NCBI GenBank assembly: GCA_015179025.1
Contig: WHUX01000155.1
Location: 62,001 to 126,000 of the forward strand
DNA: 64,000 nucleotides
Direction of reading: 5' to 3'
Origin: Terfezia claveryi
Taxonomy: Eukaryota; Ascomycota; Pezizomycetes; Pezizales; Pezizaceae
Positions 1-12,684 of this stretch are shown in pieces. A program made the translations under genes and the position numbers. Numbering within the stretch: position 1 is the first letter of the stretch; each line of letters opens with the position of its first letter. Under the pieces are notes generated by a model that was given only the letters and a program-made list of their open reading frames with translations, had not been told where the DNA came from and made no database searches.

Positions 1-622
1 TCATCCTTTGTTCATCTGTTTGGGTGCGTATTCATTCATGAAATGGGAGCAACCATTCCACCGCCTGTATATTCTATTTCGGCTCTTCGACTTGTACCCG
101 TTCGGTTCTGTGTTCACTCTTCAGTCATTTACAGCGGCGGTCTTCAGTCTTCAGTCATTACCCTGCATTTACAGCCATGGCCTTACACCTGGACAGCATA
201 GTTTGCGTACCAATGTATACATATCCTTCCCCCATTTGAGATGTTATCAGTTGGTTCTCGTTGGTTCTCGTTGGCCTTCGTCCCCGACCAACACTCTCAT
301 GTATATTGCGGCATGTAATGTTACCCTTTAGTAGTCAGAAAAATGTGATAAATGGTTTATCATCCCCAGTATTACTACTAGTTGGGGTGGATATGTTCTA
401 TAAAAGTTCATATATGCGCAGGTAAATTGTATGGAAGCAATTTCCATACAATATATTGTTTACTAGCATAAGGAACATATCCCTAGAAGAGAAAAAAAAA
501 ACATAAACCCATTTTTGTTACACCCAAGACCGTATCAAGATGGGCAACTAAAGGCAACAGTCACACCTAAACTCAAGATACTTCCCTCATGGCTTTTGCT
601 CCCCACTGAACAATTTCCACAC
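1..622. other. Flank downstream of SNU13, no gene recognised
   Basis: No convincing coding region is visible. The stretch holds short local duplications (for example a doubled TTCAGTCATT-type unit near 120-160 and a repeated GTTGGTTCTC near 250-270) and an A-rich run near 490-500. It includes the 3' flank of the minus-strand SNU13 gene. The one open frame of about 100 codons near its left end has no recognisable domain. Confidence 0.6.
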
Positions 623-1003
623 TTAGATCAACAGCCTCTCAATCTTGTCCTTGATAGCCCTGATCTGGGATTGCAACTCACTCGCCTCGTTGGAAGTGAC
701 ACTGGCACTGATAACGGACCTGCTCACACCGCACGCTCTGCCTAAGGCGATCTTGCTGGGGACGAAAACGTATGGAACATTCTTGTCCTCACAGAGAAGT
801 GGGAGGTGGAGGAGAATTTCAAGAGGCTCGGTGTCGGCGGCGAGGACGATGAACTCGGCAGTCCCACGGTTGAGGGTCTTGGTGGCCTCGTTGGCTCCCT
901 TCTTGAGTTGCCTGTAGTGGGAGGCCTGTTGCACGAGGTCGAGAATTTGCTGGGAGAGCGCGGCGTCTGCGAGGGGGAAGGCTTTGTTGTTGACGGTGGC
1001 CAT
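623..1003 (-). CDS. SNU13: Snu13 / 15.5K L7Ae-family RNA-binding protein
   Basis: Single-exon gene of 126 residues, the same length as yeast Snu13, so it appears complete. Members of this L7Ae/L30e family bind kink-turn RNA and serve both the U4/U6.U5 tri-snRNP and box C/D snoRNPs (including U3) in the nucleus and nucleolus. The protein carries the expected core: the N-terminal AFPLAD segment, the RNA-contacting [12 protein letters not shown] block at about residues 36-47, the [20 protein letters not shown] segment and the [17 protein letters not shown] stretch. The start is fixed by the family N-terminus. It is divergent from SEC23, with 511 bp between the two starts. No intron is needed. 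Confidence 0.97.
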   Translation of the reverse strand: MATVNNKAFPLADAALSQQILDLVQQASHYRQLKKGANEATKTLNRGTAEFIVLAADTEPLEILLHLPLLCEDKNVPYVFVPSKIALGRACGVSRSVISASVTSNEASELQSQIRAIKDKIERLLI

Positions 1004-1514
1004 TGAGGATGAGTAAACAGTTGGACTGGAGTAAGGTTAGTGGGGGTGGGTTTTGTGGGACGGATCGCTGGAGGGATAACTAACTATGGATGGGTTATAT
1101 TAAAGGGTTCCTTGCAAGAAAAGCTCGCCCTTTGGTTGTATATTGAGTTATTGGTTGTTGGCGGAGATCGAAAGAAAAAGAGAGAGAACCTTCGACACGC
1201 CAAAAAAAAAGATGCGAGACTCTCCGAACTCTTGGCGCCCTTGCCAAGTACCTACATAGTTAAAGGTGGCTCGAAGCAAGTGAGACAGTAGTGGAATCTT
1301 GAGAGCAACAGAACACATCCCACCAAACGACCCCTCTACAATTCCTAATATAAACATCCAACATCTATACAGCTTGGAAGCACAGTCTGCCAATTGTGAT
1401 CCCGATCTCCAATCCTTGCAGAGTGAAGGCAGATATTTAGCAGTGCTGGAGCACAGTTAATACACGGAGGAAGCCAAGAAGTTAACACATAAGTCAAAAA
1501 TCTCGGGGATAGCT
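1004..1514. promoter_or_regulatory. Divergent promoter region SNU13/SEC23
   Basis: Spacer of 511 bp between two divergent start codons. It should contain both core promoters. An A-rich run lies near 1201-1211. I see no unambiguous TATA box or named factor site. Confidence 0.5.
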
Positions 1515-4215
<2,701 letters not shown>

Positions 4216-4774
4216 GTTAGTATACGAGTTTCTTATGAAGGTAGATGGTAGATGTGGATTAAGTAAAGAATGCGTTATGCTTTTTTGTTTTTGTCATCTA
4301 TCAGGGTAATGTTGCGTGTGGTGTGAAGCTGTTTTGGGGGCTGGAGGTAATATTTTTACTTTGTTCTTCTCAAGGCGGTGTTGTCTGTTGGAGGGAAAGA
4401 AGTGCTAGAGACGAGGTTATTTGCTATAAATATGACGAGTTGAGTTTTATAGCAAGACATTGAAATGAGTCATGTCTTGAATATTCCTCTCTTGTTGGGT
4501 AAAAGGTTGCATCTCGTGCCTGAGTGATATCCAGCCCCCAACACTGCTTAGTATATACTAAATGGAATTTCGAATCCCTGCCAGTACCCCACTACTTCGA
4601 AACATAATTCCGCGTAGATTAGAATTACCAGTCTTTAGTATTTATCTTCGGTTAATTTTTTTTCTCAGTCATTGCTCCTTTGTTATAGAAATTCGCATGC
4701 GTTATAACTTTAGTTAGACATACCGGTACATTCCTTCATCCGTCTGAATTCACTCACCTCCGAGACAAAACGAT
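4216..4774. other. SEC23 3' flank and PHO13 promoter
   Basis: No coding region. The left part is T-rich and should hold the SEC23 3' end; the right part precedes the phosphatase start. One copy of the recurrent 9-mer TCAGGGTAA lies at 4301-4309. Confidence 0.5.
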
Positions 4775-6037
4775 ATGGGCACCGCTATTCCCCCACCTGC
4801 ACAGGCGCAGCAGACCATTGAAGTGACAGAGCCGATAGAAACTCAGAAGAGGCCGGTGAAGCTGACGGGCAAGCCGGAATTGATAGGGGAGTTTTTGGCG
4901 AGGTTTGATGTATGTATATCCAAGTTACAGAGGGAAGCTAGTGCCAGCTTGTGAGGTTATGAATTGTTGCTCACGAGTGAGAGAGTTTTGCAGGTGTTTT
5001 TGTTTGATTGCGATGGTATTTAACGTGCCACCTTTGTGTTGCTGTGCTGGAGAAAATAAGTGAATTGGAGCTGACAATGAAGGGTGGACATAGGTGTACT
5101 ATGGCAAGGAGATAAGCTCCTCCCAAAGGTGGTAGAGACGCTGGATATGTTACGGAGTAAAGGTATGGAGGTCCCATACCAATAACTAAGGATCGTGTAA
5201 ATTTACGCTACCTGCTGTGTTGGTCAGGCAAGCAAATCGTCTTTGTAACGAATAACTCCACCAAATCCCGCGAAGCTTACAAAAAAAAACTCGCCAAACT
5301 CGGGATCCAAGCCGAGATCGTATGTATATATTCCTCACGCCCTCTCTCCTATGGCCTCCCACTAACCCTCATTCCCCCAACAGGACGAAATCTTCGGCTC
5401 CGCCTACTCCGCCGCCATCTACATATCCCGCGTCCTCTGCCTCCCCCCAACCGAGCGAGTCTATGTCCTTGGCGAAGCCGGGATCGAGGCTGAATTGCGC
5501 TCCGAAAACATTACCTTTCTCGGTGGCACCGACCCTGCTGACCGCGGCCCCATGACCCCCTCTGACTACGAGACCTTCGGTCCCGACCCCACCGTCACCG
5601 TCGTCCTCTGTGGTTTAGACAGCAACATCTGCTACAAGAAACTTGCTCGCGCGTACCAATTCCTACAAAACCCTAATTGTCGGTTCCTCGCAACAAATAT
5701 TGATTCTACCTTTCCCACACACGGGAAGTTGTTTCCTGGTGCGGGCAGTATGAGTGCGCCGTTGACGTATATGCTTGGGGGGAAGCGGCCAGTGAGTCTG
5801 GGGAAGCCTAGTCAGGCAATGATGGCGGCAATTGAGGGCAAGTTTAGGTTTGATAAAAGTAGGACGTGTATGGTGGGGGATAGACTGAATACGGATATTA
5901 CGTTTGGGATTGAGGGTGGGTTGGGAGGGACACTGGCGGTATTGACAGGGGTTAGCAAAGAGGAGGATTTCTTAAAGGAGGGGGCGGAGGTGGTGCCAGA
6001 TGCGTATTTGGAGATGTTGGGGGATTTGGCTTATTAG
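4775..6037 (+). CDS. PHO13: HAD phosphatase, 4-nitrophenylphosphatase/phosphoglycolate phosphatase type
   Basis: Five exons: 4775-4909, 4994-5015, 5094-5162, 5228-5319, 5384-6037. They give 323 residues, close to the usual 310-320 of this family. These cytosolic HAD hydrolases remove phosphate from 2-phosphoglycolate and other side-product metabolites ('metabolite repair'), and act on p-nitrophenyl phosphate in vitro. Motif I is FLFDCDGVLW (nucleophile Asp in DCDGV), split by an intron inside GGT; motif II is VFVTNNSTKS; the substrate loop contains SAAIYISR; motif IV is MVGDRLNTDI with the metal-binding Asp. Exon 2 is only 22 nt long. The N-terminal 45 residues, encoded by exon 1, are less conserved, so that start is chosen as the only upstream ATG that joins in phase. 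The exact physiological substrate cannot be read from the sequence. Confidence 0.94.
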
Positions 6038-6891
6038 AGGGATACTGGGATGAGTGAGGGATCATTGTCAGGTAGACCGGTTGGGAATCATAGACGAGAA
6101 CGATGATATGAGCTTTGCTAGATTACTATAGTTCCCACTGACTTTCATCAAAGCACTAATGGTGAGGCAATCGGAAAAAAATCTCCCTTCAGCGCTCCAC
6201 AGCCGTATAGCGTACGATGATTAGTAATATCGAAAGCATAACCAATAAAGGCACAGGATTATTTTGGAAGTAACATTCACTTGCACTGCTGCTGTCATAT
6301 AACAATAAGTTAACAATGCTTTGTGATTAGAGACTAGGGCAAACATATGTACAATGCCGACCACAGCGTGGCCCCCCAAAGTTAAGAAGAACTGAAAAAA
6401 GAAAAAAGAAAAAAGAAAAAAACAAGAAACAAATGCTGTTGAAAGTTCGTTACAAAATAATCACCTATTATCGCGCTCGAGATTGGCTGCCATAAAGTGT
6501 TACCCTGAGACCGTCTCACGGCTGTTGTACTATTGGTGCGCATAGAGTAAGTAAGTCATACCTATATTAATAATATAACACATGCGCAAGAAAACGAGTA
6601 TGATAATGAACTGGCGCTTCTGCTGCGTTGGCGATGGTCACCCACATTTCATTCTGTGCATCTCAGAGTGTAGTTCTGCATTATGGAGTGGGCTTATATG
6701 TAATGGGAAGATATAAGGCAGGGATAACACCAACCGATAGTGCATTCTAATTGTCTCCGAAAATTCTAGGTCTTGAAGTTTTAAATCTCCCAGGTAGTAT
6801 CTGTTTCTTAGGTGGCATATCCAGCTCTCCAATGGAACAATATAAGATGCAAATGATGCAAAAATTTCGTCTCCAATAAATTAAACCTGGT
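6038..6891. other. Convergent spacer PHO13/NAT3
   Basis: No gene seen. It lies between two genes that end towards each other, so it should contain both polyadenylation regions. It includes an A/G-rich run (repeated GAAAAAA) near 6392-6430 and one TTACCCTGA 9-mer at 6500-6508. Confidence 0.5.
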
Positions 6892-7673
6892 TCAGAAATA
6901 CACACTCTCCGGTGGCACGCAGAAATTCTCCCCATTCTCCCTTATACTCTGCTTTAACTTATCCCTCCTCATCGGCTTTCTCATATCTACCGAAGCAATC
7001 CCACTCATTAGCTACTATTACTCACACACATATAAATAGAAGACCCACCATAAGCATCCTCATCCCCATCTCCCGGTCCCCCGCCATCCCCACTATAATA
7101 CCCAACAACCCTCCTAAACACACTGTATCCCAGTCTCCGATACATCCCGATGGCAATCTCGTTGCTCATTCGCACAAATAGATCAACGAAATACCCATTT
7201 GCAACGTCCTGCGTGATCCGCTCAAGCTCCGCCATAAGTGTTCGGGCGAGCCCGAGACGGCGATAGTTTGGTCCGACGGTGAGGGCAGTAACATGGCCAT
7301 GCCAGTCGGTCGAGTGACCTTCTGTTTTACCCATGACTGAGATTGGGGGGAAGGAGAGGGGGGAAGTTGTGAGCGAGGGTGCAGTAAACAGTGGGGTATC
7401 GATTCAATGAGAGAAATTACATTACGATTGATAAGAGAGGGGTATCTATGGGGTAGTGCAAGCTTGACTTCTAGAAGGAGTATAATGCGATGGGGTTAAC
7501 TTACTGTATCCCATGATGTTACCCTCAGGGTTCTCCACTGCTGTAAATACTGTCGGCCATCGGGCCAGGTATGAGAGGTAAAACTTGATATCGTAGTTCT
7601 CGGTGAGAACATCTAGGTTTGTGCCATTGAAGGTGAAGAGGTCTAGTGCACTGAATGGGCGGAGGGATGTCAT
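6892..7673 (-). CDS. NAT3: NatB N-alpha-acetyltransferase catalytic subunit (Naa20)
   Basis: Three exons: 7673-7505, 7336-7049, 6986-6892, giving 183 residues. Nat3/Naa20 with its partner Mdm20 acetylates the initiator Met of proteins starting Met-Asp/Glu/Asn/Gln at the ribosome. The N-terminus MTSLRPFSALDLFTFN and the block NLDVLTENYDIKFYLSYLARWP are typical of Naa20. The GNAT acetyl-CoA loop is seen as YRRLGLARTLM, followed by FVDLFVRMSNEIAIGMYRRLGY. The last exon restores the diagnostic tail DEDAYDMRKPM...ENGENF. An acidic glycine-rich insert precedes EDAY; similar short inserts occur in other fungal Naa20 proteins. The final intron (7048-6987) hides the true C-terminus from a simple open frame. 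Confidence 0.95.
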
Positions 7674-8104
7674 CCTGGGGAAAGAGGCTCCTTTCTATAT
7701 CTCTTGGGTATAACAAAGTTCTGGAGAGAGTTACGGGTCCTAGCGAGCTGGATGTACAGTATGCGATCTCTTGGCAATGCACAGAGTACTGCATAATATG
7801 CCAGAACTGCATTCCCACAAACTACTACACGCCTGCATAATTGCATTTACCTTACAAATTTGGGGGGAACCTTTTTAGTTTGAGTTTGAGCATGATATGA
7901 AGCTCCTAAGCCTCCTTCAGCTGCTCCGGTGATTTTTTGAAAATAAAAGCTGGATAAAACGAACTATTCTAGTGCCCTCTTGCGCTTTTTTCAAAATGAC
8001 TTCTGTTCTACAAGCCAATTTGCCCACCCCTTTTTATAAAAAAAAATACTTGCCCCTCCTTCGCCCGTGACGGCTACTATGAGGCCTTGCACGTAGCTGC
8101 GAAT
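7674..8104. other. NAT3 upstream region
   Basis: No coding region recognised. It includes the NAT3 promoter, T-rich and A-rich runs near 7985-8046, and the left copy of the 9-bp direct repeat (8096-8104) that flanks the transposon. Confidence 0.5.
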
Positions 8105-8126
8105 TGTTCTCGGTCCCAGACTCTTG
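8105..8126 (+). repeat. Left terminal inverted repeat (perfect 22-bp inner copy at 9489-9510)
   Basis: These 22 bp recur perfectly in inverted orientation at 9489-9510, about 260 bp inside the right end, as well as imperfectly at the true right end. Confidence 0.9.
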
Positions 8127-8175
8127 GCGGTGATAACTTTATCTGCAAGAGTCTGGTACTAAACTGCTCCGAAAC

Positions 8176-8228
8176 TGCACGCGCTAGCATCTCCGAGCGT
8201 TTTGAGCTCGGAGATGCTAGCGCGTGCA
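8176..8228. repeat. Perfect 23-bp inverted repeat with 7-nt loop
   Basis: Arms 8176-8198 and 8206-8228 are exact reverse complements (TGCACGCGCTAGCATC... and its mirror), separated by GTTTTGA. A diverged relative lies near 9603-9706 in inverted orientation. Confidence 0.95.
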
Positions 8229-8358
8229 TAGCCTGTTTTCGGAGCTACTAGCGTTGTTTTGAGCTGCATATTTTATAAGCGAACACATTGTCATAACGAC
8301 AACAGCAGAATAAATGTCCACCAAAGCATTTGTTTGGGATTTCGTTCATTTGAGAATG

Positions 8359-8459
8359 TATTATCTCTAGTTTTGAGAGTTGGACAGGATTTGGTTTGAC
8401 TCGATTTGGTATTATCTCTAGTTTTGAGAGTCGGACAGGATTTGGTTTGACTCTCGATT
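8359..8459 (+). repeat. Tandem duplication, about 51 bp x2
   Basis: The unit begins TATTATCTCTAGTTTTGAGA and runs to the GACTCGATTT region; the second copy follows directly and differs by a few bases. Confidence 0.9.
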
Positions 8460-8496
8460 TACAGCGTAGGCACTAAAAGTCTGGTCATGAGAGCAA

Positions 8497-8900
8497 GAAT
8501 ATCTACTATCTTGGAGCAGCGATTTGATCTCGGAGCAAGATTTTCTGTGGCTATACTAAGTAACCTATAAGACTAGAAAGCTAGAAACCTGCTCCGGAGC
8601 TTAGGTATTCAATGGGTTGGTCTTAGTCGGAGGGGTTATGAGTATCAACTATCTACTATATTATAGTCTCGAGGCAGTAACTTGATCTCGGAGCAGCATT
8701 TACTTTGGCTATTCTAAGTAACCTATGAGACTAGAAAGCTAGAAAGCTGCTCCGGGCTCAGGTCTACATTTTAATGGGTTGGTCTTAGTCGGGGGAGGTT
8801 ACAAGTCTTGATATATAGGATATCAACAAGTATCTACTATATTACAGTCTCGGGGCAGCGATTTTGATCCAGGAGTGGAATTTTCTTTGGCTAGATATTT
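8497..8900 (+). repeat. Tandem repeat, about 150-180 bp, two copies plus a partial third
   Basis: Each copy starts TATCTACTAT, has GATCTCGGAGCA, then TAAGTAACCTAT(A/G)AGACTAG and GGGTTGGTCTTAGTCGG. Copies begin near 8497, 8648 and 8831; the last is truncated. Confidence 0.85.
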
Positions 8901-9069
8901 TTTCTTGATATTGAAATATTTAATAAAGAAGCTCCAAGAGCAATTGGGTGCAAGTGGATCTATTTCTAGGGAAATTGATACCCTTCACGTCATAATTGTT
9001 GGGGAATGTATTTCGAAGGTATAGTGGGCTTGGCATTTTGGATTGTTGGACTCAACTCACTACCTACTT

Positions 9070-9482
9070 ATAGGCTCATTCGGGGCCTTATAGGCTCGCT
9101 CAGCGCCTGATAGGCTTGATCCAGACAATATATGCTTTATAGGAGCAAGCCTGTATTTCCCGGAGCAGGCCTATAAGGCACCGAGCGAGCATATATTGCC
9201 CGGAGCAAGCATATAAGACACCGAGAAAGCCTATATTGTCCGGAGCAAGCATATAAGGCACAGAGCAAGCATATATTGCCTGGAGCAAGCATATAAGGCA
9301 CCGAGCGAGCCTATATTGCCCGGTATAAGGCACCGAGCAAGCCTGTATTGCCCGGAGCAAGCATATAAGGCATATATTTCCCAGTATAAGGCACCGAGCA
9401 AGCCTCTATTGCCCGGAGCGAGCCTATAAGGCGCTGAGCAAGCCTATAAGGCGCTGAGCAAGCCTATAAGGCGCTGAGCAAG
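9070..9482 (+). repeat. Minisatellite array of ~20/40-bp units
   Basis: Alternating half-units of the type AAGGCACCGAGCAAGCCTAT and TATTGCCCGGAGCAAGCATA form about a 40-bp period. The right end is a regular 20-bp unit (GCCTATAAGGCGCTGAGCAA, about three copies). The left end (about 9075-9120) carries the unit in inverted orientation. Confidence 0.9.
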
Positions 9483-9768
9483 TATCTACAAGAGTCTGGG
9501 ACCGAGAACAGTGTTCCGGCAGTGTTCCGGAATGTTTTTGTCGAGATGTTCAAAAATCAATTTACATTCAAAAACAAATACTTTTCTATATAGTATTACA
9601 TATTCTGCTCCGAAGCCACTAGCGTATTGCATAGCCTGTTTGAAATTTCACGCTAGTTCCCCCGAGCGCGGAGGACACTAGCGTGCAATTTCGGAGTAGG
9701 TTACACTGTACCAGACGTAGCACTAAAATAATTACAGCGTAGGCACTAAGAGTCTGGTCACGAGAGCA

Positions 9769-10419
9769 GCTGCGAATATAGGAGGAAGACCTAGTCTGGT
9801 TACTAAGGAAGACCGTACCTATACCTTTCTCTTTGGTCCGAATCTCTTATATGTAGCAACATAGCTGGCAAACTTTGGTTTTTAACATCTTTCACACGAG
9901 GGGTGTGATTTCGGTCATGTGCGCCGTCGCCGGGCCAACTTTATCTCAATAGCCGTAAACAAACCAACCACAGGAAATAAAAATAAAAACGAATAAAAGC
10001 TGAGGCGCGTGATTATCATAATACCCATACTCCGTACGCCCCTGCGCTACATACTCCGTGCAGCTGTAACACAACGTCGTCGAATATTAATATACGCTGC
10101 ATCCTGGGCTCTGTTCCTGGGATCCTAGAGCTGTCTCGCGTTTGCTGCGGACACTTTAGCTAGCTTCTCCTTTAATTGGAAACCCCCCCAAAAAATAAAC
10201 GGAAACCGCTCAGGAACAGCTGCAATTCACGCTGCAGGATTTTTTTCAAACAAATATATCCCCGAGCACGGCCGTCGCCCTTTTCCCACATCATCGCGTT
10301 TCTATTGTTGTTCAAAGTGGGCTACCTGGTGTAACTCGCCCGAGGACCTTTCTTTATCCCTATGCTGTCGACAACTACTCTACTTTTGCTATCTTAATAT
10401 ATACCGAAATCAAATAGTC
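9769..10419. other. Upstream region of the acidic unknown gene
   Basis: Holds the right target duplication (9769-9777) and then single-copy-looking DNA. A TATA-like AATATATA lies about 20 bp before the start codon at 10420. No coding region seen. Confidence 0.5.
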
Positions 10420-11787
10420 ATGGCGTCCTTGTATAATGATTTGGACTTTATCAACGCAGTTGATGACGTTGACGTTGACCGTCTTTCCATGCCCAGCAGC
10501 CCAACCCATCCGCCCCGTAACCGGAAAGGGTCGATAAACACTGATGGATCAGGAGGCGGAGGTGGTGGTGGGGCAGATGGGGGAGGCTGTGATAACGGGT
10601 TGGGATCCTTGGCAGATGAACTTGCTGCACTAGACTACGAAGACGACTACGAGGAAGGGGAGGAAGGTGATGATGAGGGGTATGCGGAGGGTGGAGATGT
10701 TGAAGGGGGGAAAGGGCGAGAGGAGGGCGAGGGGCTAGAGGTAGTGTATGAAGAGGAGGAGGAGGAGGAGGAGGACGAGGAGGAGGATGAGGAAGAGGGG
10801 CAGGAGCGAGTGGGAGAACTACTGATTGGTTTTGCGGAGGGTGGGAATGTCGACAACGTCAGTGGACCGACATCTCGACGGCGAAGCTCAACTACAACTA
10901 GCAACCGCATAATAAATTGCCACGCCAGGTCGAAATCAAAAGCATCTACTCTCTCATCACCAACGTCGAAGCGGTTGTCGGGAACTGCAAGGCCGTATAA
11001 TCCTAATGTGGACTCGGAGGATGATTCGCTGGATGATTTGAAAGATGGGATAACATATGAGCTTCAAGAGAGGATAGACCAGATTGAACGACTAGCAATG
11101 GAGGGAAAGAGGATGAAATTCGGTAAAAGCATGCAGTCGAATGATAGTGGGATAACAGCGGGGTACGGGCTGAATTCGAGTCACTTCTATTCCATACCGC
11201 ACATTCTACATAACGGTGAAGCCCAGGATGAAGTGGTATCGCGGTTAATGGATGGATTACAGAAGCTCCAGCCAGAGAGCAATATAGAGACTGCTACATC
11301 CAGGTTAATCACTGCCCACTCCGCCCTCGCCACACACATTCCCAACGAAGCCAGATCACTACAAAAACTCACTGTCGGCCTGTACTCGTCCAACGCCCCA
11401 CTGGAAGAAACAGCAGATATCCTCAGCGATCTGTTCAAGCTGGTCCCTACACCTCAAATAGAGCCTTTTCACGAACTCTCGTCCCTCAGATTACTTACTT
11501 CCCAACTAATATCCCAGTTATCGCTTATTTCCGACTCGCTGCATATGGCTCGGCAGTCAAGTATTGCTGCTAATCGGAAGCTGCGAGTCGCGAGGGAGGT
11601 GTGCGCGGAGTGGAAGGGCGAGTTGGAGGCGGCGGAGCGGGGAAGGAAATATATTGATGAAGGGGACTGGGTGGGGAAATGTAGTCGGAGAGAAGCGGCG
11701 AGGGTATGTGTAGAGGTGATGGAGGGATTTGAGAGTTTTTGTTTGGGGATGGAAAAGGATATGCAGACGATGTTAGAAGTACAGTAG
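10420..11787 (+). CDS. Acidic low-complexity protein with conserved helical C-terminus, function unknown
   Basis: Single-exon open frame of 455 codons. I do not recognise a named family. The N-terminal third is low complexity: a poly-glycine run near residue 47, then long Glu/Asp runs (roughly residues 70-135) that make this part strongly acidic, followed by a Ser/Arg/Thr-rich basic stretch. From about residue 210 the protein looks ordered, with heptad-like segments (ELQERIDQIERLAMEGKRMK; LMDGLQKLQPES; ARSLQKLTVGLYSS; LRLLTSQLISQLSLISDSLH). The last 60 residues (RKLRVAREVCAEWKGELEAA...GDWVGKCSRREAARVCVEVMEGF) resemble a conserved tail I associate with uncharacterised Pezizomycotina proteins. 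The overall look suits a coiled-coil scaffold or chromatin/kinetochore-type protein, but that is a guess. Confidence 0.8.
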   Translation: MASLYNDLDFINAVDDVDVDRLSMPSSPTHPPRNRKGSINTDGSGGGGGGGADGGGCDNGLGSLADELAALDYEDDYEEGEEGDDEGYAEGGDVEGGKGREEGEGLEVVYEEEEEEEEDEEEDEEEGQERVGELLIGFAEGGNVDNVSGPTSRRRSSTTTSNRIINCHARSKSKASTLSSPTSKRLSGTARPYNPNVDSEDDSLDDLKDGITYELQERIDQIERLAMEGKRMKFGKSMQSNDSGITAGYGLNSSHFYSIPHILHNGEAQDEVVSRLMDGLQKLQPESNIETATSRLITAHSALATHIPNEARSLQKLTVGLYSSNAPLEETADILSDLFKLVPTPQIEPFHELSSLRLLTSQLISQLSLISDSLHMARQSSIAANRKLRVAREVCAEWKGELEAAERGRKYIDEGDWVGKCSRREAARVCVEVMEGFESFCLGMEKDMQTMLEVQ

Positions 11788-12684
11788 TGCGGGAGAGAGT
11801 GAGGTTCCGTCAGCAAGGCTACATGATTTGTTATTGTCTAATGATGATGGGAATAGATTCATGCGGTGGGAAGGGGCGCGAGGGAGCTCTGATTGAATTG
11901 ATTTACTCTCACTTTTGTCTGCTTCTTTGTTGTTGGTTTCTTATTGGGATTTTGAGTACCTTATTAGACAAGAGCGTCTTTTTGTTCTTTGTGTGTGTGT
12001 CTTGTGGGCTTATATCAGTTATTACCACCTTTTTTGTTCTTTCTTGTTTTGGCATTTCGTTGGATTGGGTGCTATGTGCTATGGTTCAAGATGCTATACC
12101 ACTACTAACAAACTGATTTAACGTGCTATGGTCGTATATAATCTTTCCTCTCCCTCTTTCTCTTCCTCTCTCCCTCCTCTCTCCATCCTCTCTATTTCTC
12201 TCTGTCTGGTTTCTCGAGTCTCTTCCACTAGATCTTCCGCTAGATCTTCCGCTAGATTTCTCTTGCTGGTCTATACATGATACCCAACTCGACTGGATCT
12301 CCCTACATAGATGATTCTAGAGCTTTCATCTAACTACACTTTTTTGAACTGAGAGTATATACATACAGATATATAATATATAAGCGCGTTAATAATAATA
12401 AATTTTCTGAGCTGGTAACGTCTACTCCCAGGATTATTTGTTACCCTGAAGTTCAAGCCCGACTAGAGAAAACCGGGAGCAATCTTGGCGCCATTTCTGT
12501 TTCCAAACCTACCAGAGATTGGCGAAATCGGATTGATATCAATCAGGGTAAAGCATGCTCGCTATCTCTATATCCAACCAGACTAGCTCTATACAGAAAA
12601 TACGAAGATTAAACTAAGCGGAAATATTATCATCAGCTCACAAATAAGCCCCGATCACAGTCAATATTTAGGCTAATTTCCTGG
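11788..12684. other. Convergent spacer with pyrimidine tract
   Basis: Between the 3' ends of the acidic gene and PDX1. It contains a long C/T tract (about 12145-12225), a short GATCTTCCGCTA repeat (12230-12260), and two copies of the 9-mer TTACCCTGA (12441-12449, and inverted 12543-12551). No gene seen. Confidence 0.55.

Larger units (their letters stand above)
8105..9768. mobile_element. Non-autonomous TIR DNA transposon, MULE-like (9-bp TSD)
   Basis: The element starts TGTTCTCGG... and ends ...CGAGAGCA. The outer 23 bp of each end are inverted repeats (18 of 23 match), and similarity continues inward in blocks (a shared GTCTGGTAC, then CTCCGAAA(C/T)TGCACG) to about 8195 on the left and 9678 on the right, so the full inverted ends are about 90-100 bp and degenerate. 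The identical 9-bp sequence GCTGCGAAT lies immediately outside both ends (8096-8104 and 9769-9777), as expected for a target-site duplication. Long inverted ends with a 9-bp duplication are typical of Mutator-like elements. There is no transposase frame inside, so it would need a helper. Most of the interior is repeats described separately. Superfamily assignment is inference. Confidence 0.75.

Noticed and set aside
9070..9482. Regular short repeats resembling a CRISPR array
   Set aside because: Units are contiguous without unique spacers, and the genome is fungal; it is a minisatellite.
10647..10910. Minus-strand poly-Ser frame
   Set aside because: Antisense of the Glu/Asp-rich run in the acidic gene.
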